From assembly GCA_003646935.1 (NCBI GenBank), contig QMLW01000106.1, positions 1 through 6,730 on the forward strand: a DNA stretch of 6,730 nt, read 5' to 3'. How positions within the stretch are numbered: position 1 is the first letter of the stretch; each line of letters opens with the position of its first letter. The position numbers were made by a program, and so were the translations under genes. The notes beneath the pieces are model-generated. The model had not been told where the DNA came from, made no database searches, and saw only the letters and a list, made by a program, of their open reading frames with translations. The stretch is from Deltaproteobacteria bacterium. Its GTDB lineage: Bacteria > Desulfobacterota > DSM-4660 > Desulfatiglandales > B25-G16. Below, in pieces: positions 1 to 5,959 of this stretch.

Positions 1-346
1 TCTCACTATCATTATTTTTCAAATATCTTTCAGTCCGGCTTATATGCCATTGAACTTGGCTCCGCTTTGCTCCGCAATTGGAGTATTGGAATATTGGAGG
101 AATGGAGTTATGGATTTATAGGAAAAAATAATTTTGCCGCTCTTCCTACCCACTGCTCCAGTACTCCAACACTCCATTAATCCATGTGGGGAACATAAAA
201 TAAAAGACGCTAAAAGACCTATGTTTTCAAGGAATTGTAGAATTTCTGAGACGTTTAAAATAGATTCTGGGGGCAAAAGTGCTGGGCGCACCGTTGAAAA
301 ATAGGTATTTGCAAAACCAACAAATATGTGAAAGGAGGATATTTTT
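1..346. other. Gene-free region with repeat array and cluster leader
   Basis: No convincing gene. A reverse-strand frame at 40-291 runs through the low-complexity repeats and has no recognisable domain. The first half is dominated by degenerate octamer repeats (80-183). The second half is an AT-rich leader for the + strand selenium cluster. A weak promoter-like pair, TTGTAG (235-240) and TAAAAT (256-261), has a 15-base spacer, shorter than ideal, so it is only a possibility. A small hairpin, GTGC/GCAC, lies near 281-293. I recognise no known riboswitch class. The leader ends in a strong Shine-Dalgarno AAAGGAGG at 331-338, eight bases before the ATG at 347. Confidence 0.6.
80..183. repeat. Degenerate 8-base tandem repeats in two inverted arms
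   Basis: The left arm (80-119) reads on the + strand as five consecutive octamers: GGAGTATT, GGAATATT, GGAGGAAT, GGAGTTAT, GGATTTAT. The right arm (144-183) carries the same motif on the - strand: GGATTAAT, GGAGTGTT, GGAGTACT, GGAGCAGT, GGGTAGGA. The arms are separated by about 24 AT-rich bases, so the transcript or single strand could fold into a long, imperfect hairpin with many mismatches. All ten units keep register without gaps. There are no flanking target duplications or transposase, and no spacers of CRISPR type. Function unknown. Confidence 0.75.
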
Positions 347-1420
347 ATGGCACATCAATACTGGACACCGAGGGTATGGATCATCTTAGGAGGAGTAGCC
401 TTCGGGGTACTTGCCTCTCTTTTAACTAAGTGGGGCAACCCGGCTAATATGGGCATCTGTGTTGCCTGCTTCTATCGTGATATTACTGGGGGGCTCGGAT
501 TACATAGGGCATCAGTAGTGCAGTACCTGCGCCCTGAAATCATGGGTTTTGTGCTTGGCGCCTTTATCTCTGCCTCTGCATTTAAGGAGTTTAGGCCAAG
601 AGGAGGATCCTCCCCTATAATCAGGTTTCTTTTAGGGGCCTTTTTCATGATTGGGGCATTGGTCTTTCTTGGCTGCCCGATTAGGGCACTGATAAGGCTT
701 GCTGGGGGTGATCTCAATGGTATTCCTGCGCTGGCAGGGGTAGTCGTGGGTGCGTTTATCGGCATCCAGTTCTTAAAGAAGGGTTATAACCTCGGAAGGA
801 CTCGCATTGTGTCTAGAGCATCGGCCTGGATGATGCCGCTCTTTATGGTTGCACTGCTTATTTTGATCATCTTCAAGCCGCACTTTCTCTTCTTTAGTGA
901 AAAAGGGCCGGGCTCAATGTACGCTCCACTCATTCTTTCCCTCCTGGTAGGGCTTTTTGTTGGTTTCGTAGCACAGAAGACCAGGATGTGCTTTGTGGGG
1001 GGCTGGAGAGACATCATGCTGGTCAGGGATTTTTACCTTTTCAGCGGGATTGCAGCCTTCTTCTTCGGGGCAATAATATGTAACTATGTGCTGGGTAACT
1101 TTGTCTCTGGTCTTTACCACTGGGGTTTTGAAAACCAACCGGTAGCCCACACCAGCCATCTCTGGAATTTCTTGGGGATGGCTCTGGCCGGATTAAGTGC
1201 CACCCTGCTTGGAGGATGCCCCTTACGCCAGACAATCCTTAGCAGCGAAGGGGATACGGATGCCGGTATAACTGTTTTTGGTTTTATCATGGGAGCCGGC
1301 TTTTCCCATAATTTCCTTCTGGCCTCAAGCCCTAAAGGCCCTGGTGCCTTTGGCCCGGCAGCAGTGATTATAGGGCTTGTCTTTTGTCTAGTCATTGGCT
1401 TCTTGATGATGGAAAGATGA
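347..1420 (+). CDS. yedE: YeeE/YedE-family selenium-associated membrane transporter
   Basis: A 357-residue polytopic inner-membrane protein of the YeeE/YedE (sulphur transport) family, the branch usually found beside selenium genes. Hydrophobic segments fill most of the length, starting at about residues 10-27. The family's two-fold repeat is visible. The first half has GICVACFYRD (Cys38, Cys41) and LGCPIR (Cys110); the second half has RMCFVGGWRD (Cys215) and GGCPLRQ (Cys291). In YeeE such membrane-embedded cysteines relay thiosulfate, so a reduced sulfur or selenium species is the likely substrate. That substrate is inferred from the neighbours (selD, yedF-like) and is not shown by the sequence. 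The start is supported by AAAGGAGG at 331-338. It is the first gene of the cluster and the next begins three bases after its stop. Confidence 0.85.
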   Translation: MAHQYWTPRVWIILGGVAFGVLASLLTKWGNPANMGICVACFYRDITGGLGLHRASVVQYLRPEIMGFVLGAFISASAFKEFRPRGGSSPIIRFLLGAFFMIGALVFLGCPIRALIRLAGGDLNGIPALAGVVVGAFIGIQFLKKGYNLGRTRIVSRASAWMMPLFMVALLILIIFKPHFLFFSEKGPGSMYAPLILSLLVGLFVGFVAQKTRMCFVGGWRDIMLVRDFYLFSGIAAFFFGAIICNYVLGNFVSGLYHWGFENQPVAHTSHLWNFLGMALAGLSATLLGGCPLRQTILSSEGDTDAGITVFGFIMGAGFSHNFLLASSPKGPGAFGPAAVIIGLVFCLVIGFLMMER

Positions 1421-1423
1421 GCA

Positions 1424-1957
1424 ATGGTCTTTAAACGAAAGAAAAAATCCTCCTTTGAGGGGGGAGGGCTTTTACTTTTTGAAAAGGTAGAGGAGGCGAT
1501 AAAGGCGGAAAAGGTCCTTAAAGGAGAAAATTACACAGTTAAGCTGGTTGCGCCCCCTCCCACCTTAAGAAAGGGCTGCGATTTAGCAGTAGAGATAAAT
1601 CTTGTAGAACAGATGGGCATAGAGAGGTTATTTAGGCAAAAAGATGAAGCATATCTCGAGGTGGTTCCCTTGAAAGGGGGTGGAGAGCTTTTAGAGATTG
1701 TTAAGGTCACTAATTTCAAAGATGCAACCATGGTCAAGGCAGGAAACATGAAGGTTACATTTGATAAGAATACAGGAATTATCTTGAATGCCTCTGGGGG
1801 AGGATGCCCAGATATACCCTATCTTCATGCCCAACTGATTGATAAGAGTCTTACCGAAGCTCCCAGGCCAAAGGAAATTGGCTTTACCTTATGTGCCCTG
1901 ATGATGGATCGGGCCTTTGAAGAATGCCTGGAGCTCTGGGGGAAAGGAGGGGATTAA
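1424..1957 (+). CDS. DUF3343 (putative Se/S carrier-like) protein with extra C-terminal domain
   Basis: A 177-residue soluble protein. Residues about 15-75 match the DUF3343 pattern: a LLLFEKVEEAIKAEK stretch, a strand VKLVAPPP, then a single cysteine in RKGCDLAVEI (Cys52). This family recurs in selenium operons and is described as Se/S-carrier-like; direct biochemistry is lacking as far as I know. Most DUF3343 proteins stop near 80-100 residues. This one continues with a basic, strand-rich part and a conserved-looking GGGCPDIPYLH motif (125-135, Cys128), then a helical tail with Cys157 and Cys168. The two cysteine sites suggest relay of a persulfide or perselenide, which is inference. It starts three bases after yedE, with GGAAAG at 1411-1416 as ribosome site inside the yedE end, and its own end carries the Shine-Dalgarno of the next gene, so coupling is likely. 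Confidence 0.75.
   Translation: MVFKRKKKSSFEGGGLLLFEKVEEAIKAEKVLKGENYTVKLVAPPPTLRKGCDLAVEINLVEQMGIERLFRQKDEAYLEVVPLKGGGELLEIVKVTNFKDATMVKAGNMKVTFDKNTGIILNASGGGCPDIPYLHAQLIDKSLTEAPRPKEIGFTLCALMMDRAFEECLELWGKGGD
1945..1950 (+). promoter_or_regulatory. Shine-Dalgarno deciding the kinase-like gene start
   Basis: AGGAGG lies eight bases before the ATG at 1959, inside the end of the DUF3343 gene. It favours 1959 over the in-frame ATG at 1917, which would overlap the upstream gene by 41 bases and has no comparable site. Confidence 0.8.
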
Positions 1958-1958
1958 G

Positions 1959-2870
1959 ATGACAATGCTTCTTTCTGGGACTGTTCCTATAAAAGATCTG
2001 CCTCTGACCCTGGGAGAGGCCAGGTTTGAAGGGGAATTGCTGAAATTGAATGATTTCAAGATCCCTTGTACCCAGGGTACAGCCGCCTTGATCAGCGCAG
2101 CACTGGCTACTACTGACTACCTGAAGATTGATCCTCCCAAGGTATTGATTGTGGGAGACAATGGCGAGGGAATGGGAAGCAGATTACTCTATGAATATCT
2201 CATTAAAAATATCCCTGATTTTTCACTGGATGTGCTGGTGCTGCACTACTGCCTCCCTGATATGGCCTTAATGAGAAAACTATGTGAATCTGTGGAAAGA
2301 TGTTCCAAAAATCCTATCATGATAGCTGACGCCTCTTCAATGTATGCAGCCAAGGCAGCTGGTCTGGCAGCAAAATTTGACATTTTTACACCGGATGCTA
2401 CTGAGATTGCCTTTTTAGCCGATCCTGATGCTACTCATCCCGCATATATCAGCAGACATCTTTTTGAAACTGATGTTACTCGAACGCCTGAATTAGTAGA
2501 TGCTGCTTACCAACTTAAGAGTGCAGCAAAGCTGTTGCTAGTCAAGGGGGCAACTGACTACGTGGTTAAGGATGGGCAGATCATAGATACCATTACTGAG
2601 CCGAATATACCTGAACTCGAAGCCATAGGAGGAACAGGTGATACCATTACTGGCTTGGTGGCTGTTTTTGCCTATGCTGAGCTGGAATTACACGAGGCGG
2701 CGATAATTGCTGCGAGGTCAAACCGCATGGCAGGAAAGTTTGCCCAGGCTACGCCAAGTACCAAGGTCTGGCAGATTATCTCCCAGTTTCCGGCGGTGTT
2801 TAAGGAATATCTATGCGAGTGGAGTGGGATCTGTTATGTAGCACCTAACAGATCAATGTCATTGCCTTAA
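1959..2870 (+). CDS. NAD(P)H-hydrate dehydratase-like (ribokinase-fold) protein of selenium cluster
   Basis: A 303-residue protein whose second half matches the ribokinase-fold carbohydrate-kinase/NAD(P)HX dehydratase family (YjeF C-terminal type). Visible marks are TPDATEIAFL (144-153, the TPxxxE region), LLLVKGATDYVV (192-203), the anion-hole/catalytic signature GGTGDTITG (224-232, catalytic Asp228) and an alanine-rich helix with RMAGK near 256-260. The N-terminal 60 residues and the KVLIVGDNGEGMGS region (61-74) do not match the usual glycine-rich start of NAD(P)HX dehydratases, and no epimerase domain is attached. A real NAD(P)HX repair role is therefore doubtful. An ATP-dependent reaction in selenium handling is possible but only inferred from position. 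The start follows the upstream stop by one base. A 68-base gap separates it from the yedF-like gene. The final 16 residues look like an unstructured tail. Confidence 0.65.
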   Translation: MTMLLSGTVPIKDLPLTLGEARFEGELLKLNDFKIPCTQGTAALISAALATTDYLKIDPPKVLIVGDNGEGMGSRLLYEYLIKNIPDFSLDVLVLHYCLPDMALMRKLCESVERCSKNPIMIADASSMYAAKAAGLAAKFDIFTPDATEIAFLADPDATHPAYISRHLFETDVTRTPELVDAAYQLKSAAKLLLVKGATDYVVKDGQIIDTITEPNIPELEAIGGTGDTITGLVAVFAYAELELHEAAIIAARSNRMAGKFAQATPSTKVWQIISQFPAVFKEYLCEWSGICYVAPNRSMSLP

Positions 2871-2938
2871 GAAAAGGACATGGTGAAATATTTCTGTGAT
2901 TAAGAAAGAGGAAAATAAATAAGAAGGAGGAAATAGCA

Positions 2939-3160
2939 ATGATTGAGGTTGATGTGCGGGGTTTTAGTTGTCCTATCCCTGTGGTGAGGACAAAAAAGTC
3001 TATTGAGGGAAATCCAGACCAGCCAATTACGGTTCTGGTAGAAACCGCTGTTTCAAAAGAGAACGTATCCCGGCTTGCCCAGAGCAGAAGTTATTCCGTC
3101 CAAGTAGAGGAAGTAGCCGGGGAGGAGTACCGGGTATTACTCAATCCTCCGGAGAAATAG
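2939..3160 (+). CDS. yedF: TusA/SirA-like, YedF-type sulfurtransferase-like protein
   Basis: A 73-residue protein with the TusA/SirA fold signature. It opens with a beta strand, IEVDVRG, then FSCPIPVVRTKKSI carrying the CPxP motif (Cys11-Pro-Ile-Pro14) at the start of helix one. It ends with the usual second half (VETAVSKENVSRLAQSRSYSVQVEE). The length is that of a complete single-domain TusA protein. The C-terminal DsrE-like domain of longer YedF proteins is absent. In TusA the CPxP cysteine carries a persulfide. In a cluster with selD and yedE the cargo may be selenium, which is inference. A strong ribosome site AAGGAGG (2924-2930) precedes the ATG. The yedF name is given for context; tusA-like is equally fair from sequence alone. 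Confidence 0.8.
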   Translation: MIEVDVRGFSCPIPVVRTKKSIEGNPDQPITVLVETAVSKENVSRLAQSRSYSVQVEEVAGEEYRVLLNPPEK

Positions 3161-3169
3161 ACACAAACA

Positions 3170-3204
3170 ATTGAAAATTGACGATTGAAAATTGAAAATT
3201 GGAA
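3170..3204 (+). repeat. Five-copy 7-base tandem repeat
   Basis: Consecutive heptamers ATTGAAA, ATTGACG, ATTGAAA, ATTGAAA, ATTGGAA lie in the 84-base gap between the yedF-like gene and selD. The units stay in register and have low complexity. The array lies outside both genes and upstream of the selD ribosome site (AAGGA at 3233-3237). Function unknown. Confidence 0.8.
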
Positions 3205-3244
3205 GTGGTGATTTAGTGGCTGAATAGTTAAAAAGGAAGATCAA

Positions 3245-4303
3245 ATGGGTGATGAGGTTAAAATACGCTTGACTGAAACAGTGCATGGTGCAGGCTGAGC
3301 CTGCAAGATCGGTCCAGGGGACCTGGAAAAGGCGCTCTGTGGTTTGCCTCTGATTTCCCATCCCAACCTGATTGTGGGAATAGAAAGTGCAGAGGATGCC
3401 GGGGTCTATAAATTGAGAGAGGATTTGGCCATTGTCCAGACCTTGGATTTCTTCACCCCGATTGTTGATGATCCCTATACCTTTGGTCAGGTTGCAGCGG
3501 CTAATTCCTTATCCGATGTCTATGCCATGGGCGGAAAGCCAATCGTTGCGATGAATATCATCTGTTTCCCCATAAATAAGATGGATATCTCTATATTGCA
3601 GGAGATCTTAAAGGGTGGTTTAGACAAGATGCGGGAGGCAGAGGTAATCCTGGTTGGAGGGCATAGCGTAGAAGATGATGAGTTAAAATACGGGCTTTCT
3701 GTAACCGGCACCATCCATCCTGATAAAGTATTGACCAATAAAGGTGCTAGGGCAGGTGATAAACTCATCCTCACCAAACCTCTTGGTACAGGGATTATCA
3801 ACACAGCATTAAAGGGGGAGCTAGCAGATGAAGATTCGGTGGCTAAATCAATAGAATGTATGAGCAGTCTGAACAAAAAGGCAGCAGAGCTGATGACTGA
3901 GGTGGAGGTTCACGCCTGCACCGATGTAACCGGCTTCGGCCTTTTGGGACATGCCTGCGAGATGATTGAAGGAGAAGATGTGGGGATGGTGATTTACTCC
4001 TCAAGGGTTCCCATCCTACCCGGAACAGAAAACTACGCGAAGATGGGACTTGTGCCCGGCGGCACCATCCGAAATCGGGATTTTCGCCTCTTCATGATAG
4101 AGCGAGCTGCTGGAATAACCGATGAGAAGCTTTTGATCCTCTTCGACGCCCAGACATCGGGTGGGCTGCTCATCTCCGCGCCCGGGCCTCAGGCACCTGT
4201 GCTGATCGAAAGACTCCATCAGCGAGGCATCAGGGATGCGGCCATCATCGGTGATGTGGTGGAAAAACCCAAAGGGAAGATAGTTATAGTGAATGAAGAA
4301 TGA
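3245..4303 (+). CDS. selD: Selenide, water dikinase with active-site selenocysteine (in-frame TGA)
   Basis: SelD makes selenophosphate from selenide and ATP for selenocysteine and selenouridine synthesis. Translation from ATG 3245 gives MGDEVKIRLTETVHGAG, then TGA (3296-3298, codon 18), then ACKIGP. This aligns with the E. coli SelD start HGAGCGCKISP, so the TGA occupies the catalytic Cys17 position. Cys20 and Lys21 match Cys19 and Lys20. Read through, the protein is 352 residues, the normal family length. Further motifs are EDAGVY (Asp51), LDFFTPIVDDP (Asp68), SDVYAMGGKP (Asp91), GGHS (138-141), TDVTGFGLLGH (Asp227) and DAQTSGG (301-307), covering the metal and ATP sites. A TTG at 3344 would give a truncated form lacking the catalytic loop and has no good ribosome site, so I reject it. 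AAGGA at 3233-3237 serves ATG 3245. It is the last gene of the cluster and is followed by a terminator. Confidence 0.93.
3296..3337 (+). promoter_or_regulatory. Candidate bacterial SECIS hairpin with selenocysteine UGA
   Basis: The UGA is followed by a foldable segment. The apical stem GGTCC (3311-3315)/GGACC (3319-3323) closes a loop AGG (3316-3318); an alternative register is CCAGG/CCTGG with loop GGA. The lower stem GAGCCT (3297-3302) pairs with AGGCGCTC (3330-3337) with a two-base bulge. The loop begins 17 bases after the UGA and has G in its second position, as expected for bacterial SECIS elements bound by SelB. The ATCGGT just before the stem and the AGG loop resemble the E. coli fdhF element as I recall it. 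The fold was done by eye. Confidence 0.75.
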
Positions 4304-4338
4304 GCAAGGGATGCTAACACCTCATCCCTCTCTTTTTT
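4302..4338 (+). terminator. Intrinsic terminator of the selenium cluster
   Basis: A perfect 7-base-pair stem AGGGATG (4307-4313)/CATCCCT (4323-4329) encloses a 9-base loop. It is extended below by GAG (4302-4304)/CTC (4330-4332) across a two-base bulge and followed by six Ts (4333-4338). The T-tract is only on the + strand side, so it acts for selD. It overlaps the selD stop codon and the last codons of the converging carboxyltransferase gene, whose stop codon lies in the loop. Confidence 0.8.
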
Positions 4339-5879
4339 ATCCCCAGATTCTCCTTTTCCACCTCATATGCCATCTCCACCCATTCACACAGAAGCGGCCG
4401 TGTATCCCGGGGATCAATGATATCCTCTATGCCGAAGGCCTCGGCCGTTCGAAAGGGCGACTGTATTGCTCGATAGGTTTCCTGCTGCTCCTGAAGATAG
4501 GCCTCTGGATTATCTGCTGACTCGATTTCCGCCCGGTGGGCCGCATACACACCTCCCTCCACAGGTATATTGCCCCACACCGCAGAAGGCCACGCGTAGC
4601 GCCAGCTCAGCCGAACCCCGCCCTTCTGGGCCGCACCCGCAACACCGAAACACTTCCGCAGGTAAACCACTGCCAACGGCACAGTAGCCTGCACTATTGC
4701 GAAGCTCGCCCGCACCCCCTTTCGAATCGTTCCATGCTCCTCTGCCTTTCTCCCGATTGTAAATCCCGGCTGATCGCAGAGATTCACGATGGGCACATGG
4801 AAGGTGTCGCACATATCTATGAAACGGGTGAACTTCTCCGCGACATCGTAGTTAAATGATCCTGCAAGAAACCTCGGGTCGTTCGCCAGCACTCCCACGG
4901 GATACCCATCCAGCCTGGCCAATGCCGTAACCTGGGACTGGCCTTGGTACCTGCCGATCTCAAAGAGAGAATTCCTGTCCAGGATATGGCTCAGAATTTT
5001 CCTGATATCATATGGCTTATTCCTATCCCTGGGAATAAGGGAAAGGAGCTCCTCCTCTCGGCGGCCCGGGTCATCGGCTGCGCTGTCCTTTCTTTTGGGC
5101 ATCTCCCACACATGGGATGGCAGATATGAGAGAAAACGCCGTATCTGTTCCAGGGCATCGGTTTCATCCTCGGCCTCGTTATCCACCACCCCTGTTGCTC
5201 GAGCATGGAGCATGTGTCCTCCCAGCTCCTCCTTGCTGATCTCCTCACCGGTAGCAGCCTTTACCAACGGCGGCCCTCCTACGAATACGCGGGTCTTCTT
5301 TTTGATCATAATGGAAAAATGGCTTAATACCATGTACATTGCTCCCAGACCTGCTATGGATCCGAACCCTGCTGATACCACCGGGACCTCGGACATGGCC
5401 TCAACGCGATCCTGAGCACACTCATCACCTGAGGTGGGGATCTCCGTGTATCCTATCTCCAGGATCTCCTTGATTGAGCCTCCCGCACCCTCGATTAACC
5501 TGACCATAGGGAGCCTCAGCTCCCGGGCCATCTTCACGAAATACGCACTCTTGGCCTTGTACAGCCTTCCCACAGAAGCCCCTTTTACCGTGAAATCATC
5601 CCCATGTACTGCAACCCTGCGCCCCTCAATCTTCCCGACTCCCATCACGAAGGGACAGGGAACGAGGTCAACGAGCCTGTCTTTTTCCCGCGCATCATAG
5701 CTCGGCACCCCTGTCAGCAATCCCCTCTCGATAAAGGAGTCCTTATCAACCAATGCATCTATCCGCTCCCGCACGGTCATCTTGCCTTTACCGTGCTGCT
5801 TTTCTACGTTCTTCTCTCCTCCCAATCGGTGTGCAAGGTGTTTTCTTCTGTTCAAATCTTCTACCTCAGGTCCCCACAT
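4314..5879 (-). CDS. Acyl-CoA carboxylase carboxyltransferase (beta) subunit
   Basis: A 521-residue biotin-dependent carboxyltransferase of the PccB/MmdA/AccD5 family, which moves CO2 between carboxybiotin and an acyl-CoA enolate. Visible are the entry motif KMTVRERIDALVD (33-45), the N-terminal crotonase-like half with LIEGAGGSIKEI (128-139), VFVGGPPLV (198-206) and EELGGHMLH (217-225). The C-terminal half has PRFLAGS, LCDQPGFTIG (367-376), the region around 379-390, and WPSAVWGNIPVEGGV (430-444). Length is typical. The oxyanion-forming motifs differ from classical PccB (EGAGGSIKE where SGGARIQE is usual; DQPGF where DVPGF is usual), so the acyl substrate cannot be named. Propionyl-CoA, methylmalonyl-CoA or glutaconyl-CoA types are all possible. 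No biotin carboxylase, biotin carrier or decarboxylase membrane subunit lies in the window. The start at 5879 is chosen by its Shine-Dalgarno over an ATG five codons upstream (5894). It converges on selD with 10 bases between stops. Confidence 0.88.
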   Translation of the reverse strand: MWGPEVEDLNRRKHLAHRLGGEKNVEKQHGKGKMTVRERIDALVDKDSFIERGLLTGVPSYDAREKDRLVDLVPCPFVMGVGKIEGRRVAVHGDDFTVKGASVGRLYKAKSAYFVKMARELRLPMVRLIEGAGGSIKEILEIGYTEIPTSGDECAQDRVEAMSEVPVVSAGFGSIAGLGAMYMVLSHFSIMIKKKTRVFVGGPPLVKAATGEEISKEELGGHMLHARATGVVDNEAEDETDALEQIRRFLSYLPSHVWEMPKRKDSAADDPGRREEELLSLIPRDRNKPYDIRKILSHILDRNSLFEIGRYQGQSQVTALARLDGYPVGVLANDPRFLAGSFNYDVAEKFTRFIDMCDTFHVPIVNLCDQPGFTIGRKAEEHGTIRKGVRASFAIVQATVPLAVVYLRKCFGVAGAAQKGGVRLSWRYAWPSAVWGNIPVEGGVYAAHRAEIESADNPEAYLQEQQETYRAIQSPFRTAEAFGIEDIIDPRDTRPLLCEWVEMAYEVEKENLGIKKRGMRC

Positions 5880-5884
5880 ATACC

Positions 5885-5890
5885 CCTCCT
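5885..5890 (-). promoter_or_regulatory. Shine-Dalgarno deciding the carboxyltransferase start
   Basis: AGGAGG on the - strand lies five bases before the ATG at 5879. The alternative in-frame ATG at 5894 would place this purine tract inside the coding sequence and has no site of its own, so 5879 is preferred. Confidence 0.75.
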
Positions 5891-5959
5891 TCATCGATCA
5901 AGCCTGTAAGGGAATGTATTCCTGCCTCCCCAGAGCAAGGACGCGCATGATGCCGGTTT

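Noticed and set aside
80..183. CRISPR array or insertion sequence ends
   Set aside because: Units are only 8 bases with no spacers, and there is no transposase or target-site duplication.
40..291. Reverse-strand open frame of 83 codons upstream of the transporter gene
   Set aside because: It runs through the octamer repeats, has low-complexity composition and shows no domain; it probably reflects the repeats and not a gene.
262..346. Riboswitch in the leader of the transporter gene
   Set aside because: Only a 4-base-pair hairpin is visible and it matches no class I know; the evidence is too thin to call.
1917..1919. Earlier ATG for the kinase-like gene
   Set aside because: It lies inside the DUF3343 gene without a ribosome site; the ATG at 1959 has AGGAGG at the right distance.
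3344..3346. TTG as start of selD
   Set aside because: It would remove the catalytic loop and 33 conserved-pattern residues, and no good ribosome site precedes it. The ATG at 3245 with TGA read as selenocysteine explains the upstream similarity.
5892..5894. Earlier ATG for the carboxyltransferase
   Set aside because: The codons that follow it are themselves the Shine-Dalgarno (AAGGAGGGG) for the ATG at 5879.
4466..5909. Several + strand open frames of 60-110 codons opposite the carboxyltransferase
   Set aside because: They lie wholly or almost wholly antisense to a well-supported gene, are rich in Pro/Ser/Arg as expected of shadow frames in G+C-rich DNA, and show no domain.
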